A stretch of DNA of 64,000 nucleotides from Rhyacophila brunnea (GCA_022495005.1 JAGYXB010000559.1:1-64000), one strand, 5' to 3'; positions 1 through 11,871 are shown, counted from the stretch's first letter. The notes: generated from the sequence alone by a model not told the origin. Made by a program: numbers and translations.

Positions 1-420
1 ACATTAAAAAACAACGTTCCAGCAAACAACACTTTCATTTAAATTGTTATAACGAAACATACGTTATTTTAATTTTTTTTTTTTAAACTTAAAATTTTCA
101 TTTTCATTGTGCCTTTTCTATGAAATTTAATATTTTAAGAAAATTTAAAATATATGTATTCCGTTAAAAATACATTATCATCTTGTTCGGTATTTCAATA
201 TTTCTTTATTTTTATTAGTTTTGTATGGATAGTCCATAATATAGAGGTGAGATTAATACAAAGGTTATAAACAATATTTTAATTGATTATCAATAGCATT
301 TTAATATCTACGAGTATTCTAGACATCTTAGATATAGTTATATAATTTTTATAGTATAAATAATATCTATTTTCACACCAAATTTTATGAAATTACAAGC
401 AATGGCATGGAAGGCTGTAA
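1..420. other. AT-rich sequence, nothing recognised
   Basis: Low-complexity A+T-rich DNA. I see no coding potential, RNA gene or repeat ends here. It abuts the A-rich 3' tail of the LINE fragment that follows. Confidence 0.5.
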
Positions 421-1212
421 ATTTTTATTTTATTTATTTATTTATAAAAAAAGAGTATTACGGCATTACAGCTTTTGGCCAATGCGCCATAATACATAAT
501 ACATACAAATATATAAAAATATCTTAATTACAAATAACAACTAATATGACAAGAAAGTGGAAAAGACAGCATGTGTAAATATTAAAGAAATATGATAATA
601 TATATACAATTATAAATTTATCCTATTTAAAACGTCTACAAACATTATTTAATTAATAAAAAACAAATCAACCTTTATGGTGCCATCAAATAAGCTAATT
701 GCACGATACACAGCATCATGAAACATAACATCTGTCCTGCGACGAGGTATCTTGAAGACCGTGGAGCTGCGAGTAATATTGGTGGGAACATGAAAATTAA
801 TATTTGCCAGTATATGCGGATTGTAAATAAACCCACGAAGAAGTAAAAAGAAATGCTTTAAAAGAACAATCACTCTCCGGGTAGACAGGGATTGCATTGG
901 TAGCATACCCAGAAGAAAACGAGTCGGGAAATTCATTTTATTGTCATTAACATAAGGAAAGAACCCGTATGTTCTTAAGTAGAGAAATCTAAGAAATCTA
1001 TTGTGGACTCGATCCAGCTTAATTGTGTGCATGAACCTATTAGGACTCCAAATAATGCTGACATATTCAAGAATACTCAACACAAATGATACGTATAATG
1101 TACGTAGCACTCGGACGTTTTCGAATGATTTTGAAACCCTCATAACAAAACCAAGCATTTTGCTAGATCTAGTACTGATGTTAAGAATATGCTGATTGAA
1201 AGTGAATAAAGT
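421..1212 (-). mobile_element. Jockey-like LINE, 5'-truncated 3' end
   Basis: This is the 3' end of a non-LTR retrotransposon lying on the minus strand. The open frame at 649-1158, extendable upstream to about 1200, encodes the last part of a reverse-transcriptase ORF: a thumb-type motif LRTLYVSFVLSILEYVSIIW, then VHNRFLRFLYLRTYG, ending in RAISLFDGTIKVDLFFIN and a stop. A 3' UTR follows, ending in TAAATAAATAAATAAA-like repeats at 421-445. The catalytic YxDD part is missing, as expected for a copy truncated at the 5' end during target-primed reverse transcription. The same last exon-like segment, UTR and tail occur on the plus strand at 11201-11588, which fixes the 3' end. The Jockey/CR1-like assignment comes from the C-terminal pattern and is less sure than the LINE call. 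Confidence 0.75.
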
Positions 1213-1570
1213 TAATATTTATGTTTAAATGTATTAAATGGAAAAGTGACATGACGTATATTTCCACTATGACTATGAGGTTATGGCATTGATATTAATT
1301 TCCAAATGATAAATACATATTATGATTTAGTAGGTTTTGGATCTCTCTGTCCAAGTTATAGTTTTTTTATTAGCGTTTATTACTTATTATTATATTAGGC
1401 TTAGGATTTTTAGCTGCTAAAAAATGAATAATACGTACTTAAATATGTAGATATAATTGGAAAATATGTAATTAAAATTTCATAAATATGTGGTAAAAAA
1501 CAAAAATAGTTGCTAAAAATTTAAATAAGTACCTATTACAATAAATCATACATATTTCAAGAGTTTAATT
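1213..1570. other. AT-rich spacer, nothing recognised
   Basis: A+T-rich spacer between the LINE fragment and the hAT relic. The words TTAGGATTTTTAGCTGCTAAA and TAGTTGCTAAAAATTT occur here and may belong to the 3' region of the neighbouring hAT relic, but I could not define ends. Confidence 0.4.
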
Positions 1571-1576
1571 TATTAT

Positions 1577-2270
1577 TTATTTACAAACAGGAAACGCTTT
1601 ATTACAATAAATAATAAAATAATGCTTCAAATTTTCGAAAGTGAATCTTTCACGATTTGATCTTAGCAATTTTTTATACACGGAAAAACTTCTTTCTATT
1701 TCTACATATGTTATTATTGCCTATGTAAATGAAACTATTTCTGAAGTAGAAAAAATTGAAACATCTGAGGAATTTGATGGATTTTCCAAAACAGCTTTAA
1801 TATTCTGCAGCATTTCATGACCAGTGTTTTTATTTAAAACATTAATTATTTGGTCCAGGAACATTGAAATTTTATATTTATGTGAAAATATGTGCTTAAA
1901 CCTAGAATATGTAATTAACTAAAAATATTAAAAAAAAAAAAAAAAATAGCTGCCAACAAATAGGGCTTAAATGTTTCAAAATTGTCTGAAACAGATAGAT
2001 ATTTTTGATATTTGGTTGTTGGGCCGCTCTAAAAAAATATTTAAAGACCTAAGAATCCTAAGCCTACTTATTATAATGTTGCCTCTACCTGCTTTTTCAC
2101 ACAAAGCCATTCCTAATACAGAGTCATGTAAACTCGGTCAATGCACCTTTTAATGCGTGGTGAGCTAAGTTTTGGGTAACTGCTCGGACATTCAATTTTT
2201 CTTTCATTTCTTCAAAAGTATGTTTTTTCTCTCTGATCATATCATCTCTGTTTTGGCAGAACACACTTAC
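1577..2270 (-). pseudogene. hAT-family transposase, C-terminal relic
   Basis: Read on the minus strand, 1577-1710 encodes VEIERSFSVYKKLLRSNRE followed by RFTFENLKHYFIIYCN and a stop. This is the pattern of the hAT C-terminal dimerisation region (ExxFS followed by a basic stretch and a conserved ENL segment). Further upstream on the same strand, near 2125-2245 and in another frame, lies a helix-rich stretch with NVRAVTQNLAHHALKGAL that probably belongs to the same transposase. The coding sequence is broken by frameshifts, stops and a run of about 17 A at 1931-1947 on the plus strand. No terminal inverted repeats or 8-bp duplication were found, so the element's limits are unknown. It cannot be functional. 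Confidence 0.55.
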
Positions 2271-2284
2271 TGGAGAATACTAGT

Positions 2285-2985
2285 TTTAAGTAATTTGACT
2301 TTGAAGTTGTTAAAATGTTTGAAATAGTCTATCATGTGAGTTTATTAAGTAATCGTAAAAAGGATGACTTTAAAATAAAGACTGTTTATTTATTAAAAAG
2401 GTTTCCAGACGGTAATGTTTGAAATAAGGAACATTTTGGTATAACTAACTCAATATGTCATTTTTTTGAATTAGTGTCTTCTGCCAGAACAGTGACGATA
2501 TTATGTTTATATATATCAGAGTAAGCTCCCCATTAGGTTGAACAAATGAACCATTTCTAGTTATAACATTCTGACAGTATAACATTCCCCATGTAGAGTA
2601 TAATATGGTCCGCTTAGAATTGAATATATCAATTTGCCTTTTTATTATATTTGTGGCGATTAATAATAATGATAAATATAGCCCTAAGTGCTTTCCTGAT
2701 AAATATTGACATACAATTGATATCAACATATTATATCACACAACATATTATTATAAGTAGATCAAATGAAGGTGGCATAATAAATGAGATCAAATGCGTC
2801 TTTTGCCTAAGCTAAATGATTTTTTTCCGATTTCATTAGTAGTAATTTTCTATGCGAAAGTAAAAAGAATATTTATATCTAAAATCACTACTTCTTCAAG
2901 AAAGATAAGTTTTGGATAACTTTTTACATGACCTTATATTTTTCTTGTATCAAATTTCCTGATTTAGAGGCGTTTATTCAACACG
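2285..2985. other. AT-rich sequence, nothing recognised
   Basis: Unique-looking AT-rich DNA. A 94-codon minus-strand frame at 2445-2729 has no recognisable motif and is probably chance. Confidence 0.4.
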
Positions 2986-3195
2986 ATCTTTTTCGACATT
3001 TTTAACCATGTTAGATCCACAGAATAAAGGATGTATTATTTATTAGATTGTTTTTGCTCTTCACTTGCTCAATCTATAATGTTCACACTCTGGGTCCAAA
3101 CACACATTGAAAAATAACGTGTGAATTTTCCAGACCCGGGATTTGAACCTGAAGTCAACTACATTATAAGCCTGATTTGATTTGGCTTGGCGTAT
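2986..3195 (-). repeat. SINE-A copy (tRNA-derived), minus strand
   Basis: Reverse-complement reading gives the SINE-A order seen best at 14238: a tRNA-like B box AGGTTCAAATCCCGGGTCTGG, a body with ATTTTTCAATGTGTG and ATTGAGCAAGTG, and a tail with TTCTGTGGATCTAACATGG. The tRNA-like head is incomplete at the A-box side. The tail has lost the middle of the segment present in other copies. Confidence 0.65.
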
Positions 3196-3374
3196 TTTAA
3201 AATTATTATGATTCATCTCTCTTTTACTTTTGTACAAATAATTACAAATGGCAATAAGTACATCTTTCAGATAATATACCAATATGAAAAATAAACGTAA
3301 TAAGCAAAGATAATATTAACAACATATTATACCTAACATATATCAGCCTGAAAATCACATACATTAAAAAAATC

Positions 3375-3475
3375 CTTGAATATAACCTTGGTCCGAATGA
3401 GATTCGAACTAGTGCTAAAGACTTATTCATATTACGGTTCAATCAAGTTTACTTGGCTCGGAAGGTAATTCACAC
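3375..3475 (-). repeat. tRNA-like SINE head, minus strand
   Basis: On the minus strand TAGTTCGAATCTCAT (near 3396-3410) is a good pol III B box, preceded by plausible tRNA-like sequence up to about 3475. The acceptor stem does not close, so this is a SINE head or tRNA relic. A related fragment with AACCTTGG next to a degraded B box lies at about 51780-51815. Confidence 0.4.
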
Positions 3476-3479
3476 GTCT

Positions 3480-4355
3480 AGAAAGCAAAAAATGTAGAGT
3501 ATTCAAATCTATTTCGGTACAAGACTTTTTCTAATAGAATCTTTCTGTTGCTGTTACAGCTCATATATTTTCAATAAACATTGTGCTTATTTTCGAATCT
3601 TTCGTATTTATTTAACATTAAATAAATAATACATAAATATGCACACAATGGTATTATATCACCATATTCACTGACAAAAAATATTTTTTAATTTGATCTA
3701 TCTGTAATTTAATTCTGTCATTTAAAAATAACCTATTGTTACACCCCCGTATGGTCCACATTTAGGGATGTCTCTGCGTATCTGCAGAGGTCCGAGTCGG
3801 TATCAAATCCAACAAATAGTAAGCGCTGATTACGAAAATAAATAAATAATAATAATAGAGCCGGCAATGCCGTAGATTATGACCGTTGAAAAATATTTGC
3901 AACGTCACCGTTTTTTGACAACGCTTTCGTTGAAAGCGAAACAAAAGATGGCGAATAATACGCTGTAAACAGCCACAACAGTGAACACGCACATTTCGTC
4001 CTCCGTAAAATAAATTATTCAAAATGTAACTATTATATAATATGAACTTAAATAAAACTCGTCGTTTCTATCATAATTCCGGTGTGTTAATTATCCACCT
4101 TCAAGTCCTAAAATCCAGACGAAAAAACATACTAAAAATAAAAGTGACAGCTTGCTATTCACTTTCGAAAATGGAGGGAAGTGATACTATATTATTTTTT
4201 TTAATGACAGGATAGTGAATTATTTTTAAACGATTTAACAAATTGTATGATAATATTATAACGTTTCACTTATTCAATTCTTTACAAAGCGATATTGGAG
4301 TTAACATACAATATTTTTTTATTATTTAGTGTGGGTAAAATGGTTGTAAATTTGA
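3480..4355. other. Spacer with no gene recognised
   Basis: Mostly AT-rich. The stretch 3740-4020 is richer in G+C and contains short AATAAT repeats. An 86-codon minus-strand frame there shows no family signature. I cannot assign it. Confidence 0.35.
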
Positions 4356-4357
4356 TA

Positions 4358-5655
4358 CGAGGGTGGGTCAATAATTCCTTAGAAAAAAGCATTAAAACAG
4401 TTTTTATTTTTGTATTTTTTTTTTATTTCTCAACATAATCTCCTTGGAGCTCAATACACTTGGTTTGACGTTTCTCAATTTTTTTAAACCGTCAGAAAAA
4501 TAAGTTTTCGGAAGGTCCTCAAAATAAGCATTTGTCCGATCGATGACTTCGTCATTTGAAAAAAAACGTTGTCCACTTAGCCATTTTTTTAAGTTTGGGA
4601 AAAGGAAAAAGTCACTGGGGGCTAAATCTAGCGAATACGGTGGGTGGTCGACCAATTCGAACTTCAATTCTTCAATTTTAGCCATTGATCGTAAACATGT
4701 GAACACGGGCATTGTCCTGATGAAAGAGGATTTTTTTCCTGTTTAAATGAGGCCGTTTTTCTTCAATTTTGTTTTTTAGCTGGTCCAATAAAGATGCATA
4801 ATAATCCCCTGTTATTGTTTTCCTTTTTCCAAATAGTCAACGAAAATAATTTCACGTGCATCCCAAAATGCAGTAGCCATAACCTTACCAGCTGATTTTA
4901 CGGTTTTCGCCTTCTTTGGACATGGTTTGTCTTCGCAATCCACTGCTTTGACTGTTCTTTCGTCTCGGGAGTATAGTGGTGTATCCATGTTTCATCTACA
5001 GTCACAAAGCGACGAAAAAATTCATCCGGATTGCGTTGCTTGAGCGACAACAGGGCTTTAGAGCCCACCACCCTATTGCGTTTATTGTCGACTGTGAGCA
5101 AACGCGGCACCCATCTTGCAGAAATATTTTCATGCCCAATTTGTCATGTAAAATAGAAATGACGCTACCTTTTGAGATCCCTGTAACCTCAATTATCTCA
5201 CTCAACTTTAATCTTCGGTCACTTAACACCATTTCGTGGATTTTGTTGATCATTTCTGGTGTAGTCACCTCTACAGGACGTCCTGAGCGTGGTTCATCCT
5301 TTGTTGATGTACGACCACGTTTAAATTCATTTAACCAGTTATAAATAGTTGCGAGTGAAGGAGCAGATGTGCCGTGAACTAAATCCAACTCATTTTTTAT
5401 TTCCTTTGCTGTTAACCCTTTTTATATTAAAATGTTTAATAACAACTCTAAACTCAATTTTCTCCATTTTCCATTTTTCCATTTTCCACAAGCAAATTTT
5501 TTTTTAAATGTACGAGAAACACACAACAACCCGACCAATCTGATTGAAACTTCGCAGCATACTGAATCAGTAGTGCCGCTGCATGAAAACAAACCGCTTA
5601 CAGTACTAGTCGCGCCACCTGTCGGCTTTTCTAAGGACTTATTGACCCACCCTCG
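4358..5655 (-). mobile_element. mariner element 1 (irritans-like), decayed
   Basis: A 1,298-bp Tc1/mariner-type element. Its ends are inverted repeats of about 28-29 bp: the left begins CGAGGGTGGGTCAATAATTC and the right, reverse-complemented, reads CGAGGGTGGGTCAATAAGTC, with one mismatch over the whole repeat. TA dinucleotides at 4356-4357 and 5656-5657 are the expected target duplication. Inside, on the minus strand, lies a broken mariner transposase gene. The order of domains, the length (about 1.06 kb of coding sequence) and the DD34D spacing fit mariner, and the motifs resemble the irritans subfamily. It cannot move by itself because of frameshifts. Its TIRs might still be bound by a related transposase. 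Confidence 0.93.
4404..5467 (-). pseudogene. mariner transposase pseudogene (element 1)
   Basis: The likely start is the ATG whose first base is 5467, reading MEKIEFRVVIKHFNI. The DNA-binding N-terminus with a helix-turn-helix (LATIYNWLNEFKRGRTST and SGRPVEV) lies at 5250-5400. The catalytic domain shows VDETWIHHYTPE with its first Asp near 4994-4996, the HQDN motif with the second Asp at 4714-4716, and DLAPSDFFLFPNLKKWLSG with the third Asp near 4611-4613. That is the mariner DD34D arrangement, offset by a 2-base deletion. The frame changes at least twice more (near 5400-5440 and 5000-5110), and the remaining open pieces are 128, 70 and 102 codons. It is a relic of an enzyme that cuts and joins DNA at TA sites. 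Confidence 0.88.
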
Positions 5656-5657
5656 TA

Positions 5658-5973
5658 GTATCTGAATGCAGGGACGGATATTAAATGTAATAAATGCCTC
5701 GTTAATATATGACCATTTTAATAAACCTTGCTTAGCACGGGACGTCCTTTTTTTATATTCATGAGCCACACAAAAACTATTAAAAGATTTAACTAAAATG
5801 ACGGTTAGTTCATTCATAAAAATATTGTTTATATCTTTTGAACATTAAAAATATGGCAGACTATTTTCTTCGCGTATTTCTATTTTACAAACATAATAAT
5901 GTATTAATTTATAATTAACCATATGTATAGGACATTATGTATTTTGAATAACATTTTTTATTAAGGTACATAA
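5658..5973. other. Spacer between the two mariner elements
   Basis: About 320 bp of AT-rich sequence separates the two mariners. The 131-codon minus-strand frame over 5422-5817 crosses the end of element 1, so it is a chance frame. Confidence 0.6.
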
Positions 5974-5975
5974 TA

Positions 5976-7201
5976 CATAGGTTGCCGTTTATATTTCGGG
6001 AATTCGCAACACTGGTGTTGCTAGGTGGAATTTGACTTCTGTATTTTAAAGTTTGACATTTTTAACGGCAAAAGTACTCAGAACGTTTTAACAAACGGAC
6101 GCTTTTTGTTTTTTTAAATTCATTTGAAAAATTTATCTTGCCAAAAAATGGAATTAACTCTTGAAAATTTTCTTCTGATTATTTTTAACAACTTTCGACA
6201 TGGATTATCACAGGAACAGTGCATCGCTAAGCTTAATACTTTATATGGAGATGAAGCACTATCAAAAACTACTGCTTTAGCGAATTTTAACGTAGCTGTC
6301 GTTCGCTCACAGAAGAGCCGCGTGAAGGTCGTCCAAAATCAGTTGTTTCTCTAGAAAACATCGATGCTGTGTGTGAACTGATAATGCAAGATCGTCATGT
6401 GATATACCGTAAGAATAAGGCATCTCTGCGCATTAGTAACACTAGCATGTATATGATCTTGCATGAACATTTAGATGTAAGGACCCTATGTTTGCGTTGG
6501 ATCCCGCATAATTTGACAATCGCATATAAAGAGGCGCGTGTCGATTGGTGAAAGGAAATGCTCATAAAATACAATCGAAGTGTTTCAAAAATCGTTTATA
6601 AGATTTTTACAGGTGACGAATCTTGGATCTATACGTATGAGCCGGAAAGTAAATAACAGTCGACCGTATGGGTCTTCCGAAATGAGTTTAAACCAACAAA
6701 AGTTGCTCGCGCTCGAAGCACTTCGAAGAAAATGGTCGCCTGTTTTTTTCGGAAAAACGGGCCATGTCGCAACTATACCTTTAGAGAATCATAGAACAGT
6801 TAATTTTAAATGGAACACAACCATTTGTTTTCCAGAAGTTTTTGGTGAAATAAGGAAAAGCAACCGTTGGCGTCAAATCATCCTTCATCAAGACAATGCG
6901 AGCTCTCATACATCGGCTCAAATAAGCGCCTATTTGAGCACTCAAAATATAAAATTTATGGGTCATCCGTCGTACAGACCTGAGTTGGCACCAAATGATT
7001 TATTTTTATTCCCGACAGTCAAAAATCATGTTTTGGAGTTACCTTCTACAAAGTGGCAAAAATGCTTTTCAAATTGGTTCAAACGCATGGAAAAGTGTAT
7101 AAATTGTCGTGGAGATTATTTTTAAAAACAATAAAACTGTTTTCATTGATAAAAAATTCGTTTTTGTTTGTTATTCCCGAAATATAAACGGCGACCTCTC
7201 G
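5976..7201 (+). mobile_element. mariner element 2 (different lineage), decayed
   Basis: The inverted ends share AGGTYGCCGTTTATATTTCGG and on to GGGAAT: left at 5979-6003, right at 7173-7197 reverse-complemented, 24 of 25 bases identical. Beyond this core the right end reads CGAG before AGG, and a TA follows at 7202-7203. The left end has CAT before AGG with TA at 5974-5975. I therefore place the element at 5976-7201, with one base lost at the left tip. It is about 1.23 kb, slightly short for mariner. Its TIRs and transposase motifs differ from element 1, so the two are independent insertions of different mariner families. Confidence 0.88.
6148..7125 (+). pseudogene. mariner transposase pseudogene (element 2)
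   Basis: The probable start is the ATG at 6148 (MELTLENFLLIIF). The N-terminal DNA-binding region has FRHGLSQEQCIAKLNTLYGD, then a QDRHVIYR segment and HEHLDVRTLCLRWIPHNLT. The catalytic domain shows GDESWIYTYEPE with the first Asp at 6614-6616, LHQDNASSH with the second Asp at 6892-6894, and PELAPNDLFLFP with the third Asp at 6997-6999. That gives 34 residues between the last two, as in DD34D mariners. The reading frame shifts at about 6300-6370, 6550-6600 and 6700-6750, and there are stops. Between FLFPTVK and NHVLELP about 20 residues usual in relatives seem to be missing (comparison from memory of the family). Not functional. Confidence 0.87.
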
Positions 7202-7203
7202 TA

Positions 7204-8805
7204 TAACAATTTTTACAATTTATAAATAGTATAAACCAATATTTTTTAGATATCAACAATGGAAAATTAATATGTTTTCATTATATACATGTATTGACTA
7301 TACACTAAAGCGACGTATTGTAAAACGAAACATCTTGGCCGCAACGTAACAGAACAACGTTGTCTATATTAGTATTCTCTATACATTTTGATCTCGCACC
7401 GCTAAGGAAAAAAAGAAATAGCGCGTAACCCAATGTAATATATTATATTTTAATCAGTGGCGTATAGTAATTTTACTTCTTGTTACTTTTTTATTATTTT
7501 CCAATAATAAAGAATTTAATATTCCTAAATTATGTGTATTTTCAAAATTTATTAAAAAATAAAAATTTATTTGAACTCTGTTAGCTTCAATGAAAAAATG
7601 TAATGTGTGATATTTCAGGAAGGTTATATTCTAAAAATATTTACGTATTATCAATAGTATTACTAACTTTATTATTATTATTATTTTTTAAAGTAAATTT
7701 ACGTAAATGAAGCCATAAAATTGCATAATAAACACACCCATTTCACATTTTTTTCTGAATGTTTCGAATGTACCTACTTACTGCATCTGGACCACACGTC
7801 ACTGATATAATATTATATACCGACGTAAAATTAATGCATATTTTATTTATATATTATAAACATGTAACATAAGTTTTTTTCTTATAATTAAATTTTAACT
7901 TTAGAACCGTATTTGTTTCACAATAATCCAGTTTGATGCTTTCTGACACTGCGCTACAAATGTCTGATTGAAATGTATTTATTTCTATACTAACTTGGTT
8001 TTAATACTCAATTAGTATAATAATACATAGTATCAATACTACAAATCAATATGTTTAATTATGTTCCTGTCAAATGAAATCAAAATTAAATCTGAATCGT
8101 CTCTCGTACTTCCAGTGGTATGCGTTATCCATTTTAGAGACAACTGATCTATCAAAAGCACCTGTTACGGAAAACAGAAGATACGTTTTTTTTTTCATTT
8201 TTACAAATACACTTAGTATGCAGAAATATTCTTAGAACATTATGAGTTACATCATTTTTTATATTCTAATATAAACTATATTAAAGTATATTTTTTATTA
8301 AATTAATGTGTAGCTTGGCTTGCATGAATATATTATGCTTAATAGTATAATTTCAATGTGTCACATAATAAGCTTGGCTTAACGTATTCACGTAAGTATT
8401 CTGCTATTACAGTCATTCAAAATCATGAATAATACTATATTCACTACCCATAATGCAATGGTAACAAAATTTAATGACGGTATTTGATATTACTGGAATT
8501 AATTATGACGAGGCTTTCACATTATCACTTTATATCATTTGTAATCAAGTATTATATTACGTATTTTAAAAGGCTTATTTTCAAACAATAAACTTCACTG
8601 ATGTCGACACAAAATGTTTTTATATATTATTATAATACTCAATTGTCGTGAAGCATCTCAGCAATTCTCATAATTTATAATGTATTATTTTTTAAATTAT
8701 GACTATGGCTGTGCGCTGCAGGATAACCATCGGTTTGGGAGCGTAGCGTCGGGCAATAGAAGTACTTACTACAAAAAAAATATTTTTTAACATTTGAAAA
8801 TGAAT
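7204..8805. other. AT-rich spacer, nothing recognised
   Basis: Long AT-rich stretch with short ATT runs (around 7669-7690). No conserved protein motif, RNA gene or paired repeat ends seen on either strand. Confidence 0.4.
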
Positions 8806-8807
8806 TA

Positions 8808-8970
8808 GTCGGAGCTGAACCGAAAATCGAAAATCGAAAACTGGAAATACCGTTATTATTTTTGAAACGAAAACCGGAACCAAACCGGTATATATATTTT
8901 TTTATTTGAACCGGAACGAAACCCTAAACGAAAAAAAACGGTTCAAAGCATTGATTTGAATGTCACTCAT
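8808..8970. repeat. Possible hAT-type terminal region
   Basis: The stretch contains repeated CGAAAATCGAAAA words, then AAACCGGAACCAAACCGG and GAACCGGAACGAAACC. On the minus strand it ends near CAATGCTTTGAACCG, which resembles hAT-type terminal repeats with GAACCGG subterminal motifs. No partner end or 8-bp duplication was located, so this is a tentative call. It could also be a simple-sequence block. Confidence 0.3.
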
Positions 8971-8974
8971 ATTT

Positions 8975-11045
8975 CTGCTCAAACAGTGTGTACCTATTAT
9001 GTGAGGTCGGGACAAAATTAAGTAAATCCTTCACCGTATCCAATTTGTGTTTACAATTTTATTCATCAATCGTATGTACCATCATTCTATCTCGTCGTAT
9101 CGTGGGTGGTGTGTTGGCTTTCATTTAAATGTAAAAACAATATTATAATAAAACTAGCTACATTATTCGAAAATCTCAAGAACCAATACACTGCCAAAGT
9201 CATACAATTAATAATTCAAATTATTATTCTAATTTACATTTTACTTTATACGTTTTTTTTAAAATTAGTAACTTAATTATTAACGCGTAATTTAACTATA
9301 TTTAAATATTATTTCATAGTTCTGTTGAAGTCTTACATAATATAAATAGGTAGTATTAAAACGGGTACCTACCCGTACTTACTGGGAAATGCAGTTTCCA
9401 ATTACATTAAAAGATAACTCCATAAAATGTGTACACATAGCTATTCATTCGATATTCCTTTCAATATTTCATGCAATAAAGTTTTACAGTTGCGACTTTT
9501 TTCTTCATCCGCTTATTTTTTTTCTTAAAATTATTCTTTGCTGCGAATTCCGTCATTCTTTCGCGTATACAATTTTTAAATTGGTTTTCTTTTTATCGTA
9601 TCATTCACTTGGAACTCGGAAAGTTATATTAATTTTTGTTTTCAATTTTAAGACTTACGATTTTAAAAGCCAAAGTAAATAAAAAACGCATAACTTTTTT
9701 AATGCAGACATTCCTTCATATTTCCGCCGAACGAATTATCATTCGGCAGCGTTTCGTATAAATCACTTATTTTCCTCCCAATAGAATAATTCTATTTTCA
9801 TATTGGTATTGTTGATTTTTAATAGCATTAATGATTGTCCAGTTAAATAATTTCAATCAGTATATTTTAACATAAAAATATGGATATCTAATATTCAAAA
9901 AAATTGTTAATGGAAAATATATTCCATTAAACATGTTGAAAATTAATAACCAACTTTCGAAAATATTAAAAATCATTTATAAATTTTCCATTACAATACG
10001 TACTAATTCATAAGGGTGTGTTTGAACGTGCAGATGACATAATTATATTTGCACAATACCTTAAAGATATCTAGGATAAAATTGATGCACTTGCAAAATG
10101 AAAATAAAAAAATGTGTTTAAAATATAATGTCTCGAATAGAAAACTATGTATTATATACCGCCTGACTGATCTTAAAACGATCCTCATCAACCCTACTCA
10201 AACATGAACCCTTATAGTAAGAGACATCTAAAAAATATAGGTATTAGTGCAACATGGCATGAAAAAAAACTGCATGGAAAACTGCCGAAAAACCACAAAA
10301 TAAACGTATGAACAAGAAAGCATTTAATATGCTGTATGTATCTGATTTATAGATAGCGACAAACTGGCGAAATGCATTAGCATTAAAGCTAGAGATATTG
10401 CTGGGTTAATGAATAACTTACTGCTAAACAAATTTAATGTGTTTTAAATTAGTAGTCAAATGACACTAAATTACCACAACTGCTTTCCTCCCTAAAGCTC
10501 ACTGTACTCATTGATTGATTATGTCCAGTGAAAATATTCCTTAGAAATTTTACCATTGCTTGAGCATAATATTATGTTACGGATGCTACCTCAGAATTAT
10601 ACACTCTGCTGTGTTATAGCTATAGGTTAACCCTACTAATCACATTGTTATGGTTAACCCTTGCTACCATCGAACGATGCTACCAGAGCTATTTTGAAGC
10701 TTTCACAGGGCCTACGAATGTCATCACCTTTGTTTTTACATTGATAAATGACTTTCGATGACATAATTTCTGAAATTTTCGAAAAGTAGACATTTCCACA
10801 ATAACTTTACTTACTTGACCGTATTAGGCTCTAGTATCTTTCGTTTTGTCGCCACGTCCGACGCTTTCCGCTAAGTGAAACCAGCAATGCGTAGATTGCG
10901 CTTGTAGTACCGCTGTAGGATGAGGGAGCAAAATTACTATCCAATCTCTAATATTATATGTGATGCTTTAAATTGTTAATAATAATTGTTTTCATTATTC
11001 AAATATCCAGATAATTAATGTTCAAAATAAAAATTATTAAAATTA
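8975..11045. other. AT-rich spacer with two GC-richer patches
   Basis: No gene recognised. The patches around 9715-9790 and 10780-10945 are richer in G+C than the surroundings and look unique. They are candidates for conserved regulatory DNA, but nothing in the sequence itself proves this. The 97-codon frame at 9389-9682 is low complexity. Confidence 0.35.
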
Positions 11046-11060
11046 TGTTATTTTGTTATG

Positions 11061-11190
11061 TCAGCATCAGTCCCGTTTGGCTCCGTCTCGGGACGGAATG
11101 AGCACTTAAAATCACTTCTTTCAGACACGTTTAAAGCGTCGTGGAAAACTACGGCTGTGCATATATGACGGGTGGTGGTGGGAATTTTAA
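11061..11190 (+). mobile_element. R1-like LINE, 3'-UTR fragment
   Basis: The segment parallels the 3' UTR of the large LINE at 48781-48925. Shared blocks in the same order are CAGTCCCGTNNGGCTC, CGGGAC, AATGAG, a CTTAAA word, CACGT, and a final GGTGGGAATTTTA. The end at about 11190 matches the 3' end of that LINE, and neither copy has a poly(A) tail. It is immediately followed by the 3' fragment of a different LINE. Confidence 0.6.
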
Positions 11191-11200
11191 CGTAAAAATT

Positions 11201-11588
11201 CGTATATACTGGCAAATATACATTTTCATGTTCCCACCAATATCACTCTCGGTCTCTCGGTCTTCACGATACCTCGTCGCAGGACAGATGTTATGTTTCA
11301 TGATGCTGTGTATCGTGCAATTAACTTATTTGATGACACCATAAAGGTTGATTTATTTTTTATTAACTATATAACGTTTGTGGACGTGATAAATAGGTTA
11401 ATTTATAATTGTATATATTATCATGATTCTTTAATATTTACATATACACATGTTTTTCTACTTTCTTGTTTTATAGTTGTTATTTGTAATTAAGATATTT
11501 TTATAATTTTGTATTTATTATGTATTATGGCGCATTGGCCAATCGCTGTAATGCCGTAATACTCTTTTTCTAAATAAATAAATAAAAT
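11201..11588 (+). mobile_element. Jockey-like LINE, 3' end (second copy)
   Basis: Strongly similar to the reverse complement of 421-850. It encodes the same C-terminal residues (IPRRRTDVMFHDAVYRAI, then LFDDTIKVDLFFIN). The 3' UTR with GGCGCATTGGCCAA and GCCGTAATACTCTTTTTC ends in TAAATAAATAAATAAA. The stop that follows FIN in the other copy has been lost here (FINYITF). It is more severely 5'-truncated than the first copy. The two copies together define this family's 3' end. Confidence 0.75.
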
Positions 11589-11589
11589 C

Positions 11590-11870
11590 TGTGTATTTAA
11601 AAAAACGTGTGAGTGGAATGCATATTATACATGACTAAGCGATTGAGAGCAGTGCGCATGAGAGAAAAGTAACGTAGGTGTTATATTTATCCAAACGCGC
11701 AACAAAGTCGCAAACTTTTTCGGACGCAATGTGTGTTCGTCAGAAACAAATTATGCATTACAGACAGACAGACTGATAAACCAAGTCAAATATAATATAA
11801 TGTAATAGTAGAGGTATGTACTGATATTTTTTTTTATTTTTTCATTAATATAATATAAAAATATAAGGTA
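11590..11870. other. Spacer, nothing recognised
   Basis: AT-rich sequence between the LINE tail and the foldback element. A minus-strand frame at 11751-11954 overlaps the foldback arm and is a chance frame. Confidence 0.4.
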
Positions 11871-11871
11871 C

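Noticed and set aside
5422..5817. 131-codon minus-strand open frame
   Set aside because: It runs across the right end of mariner element 1 and into flanking DNA, and its residues match no family.
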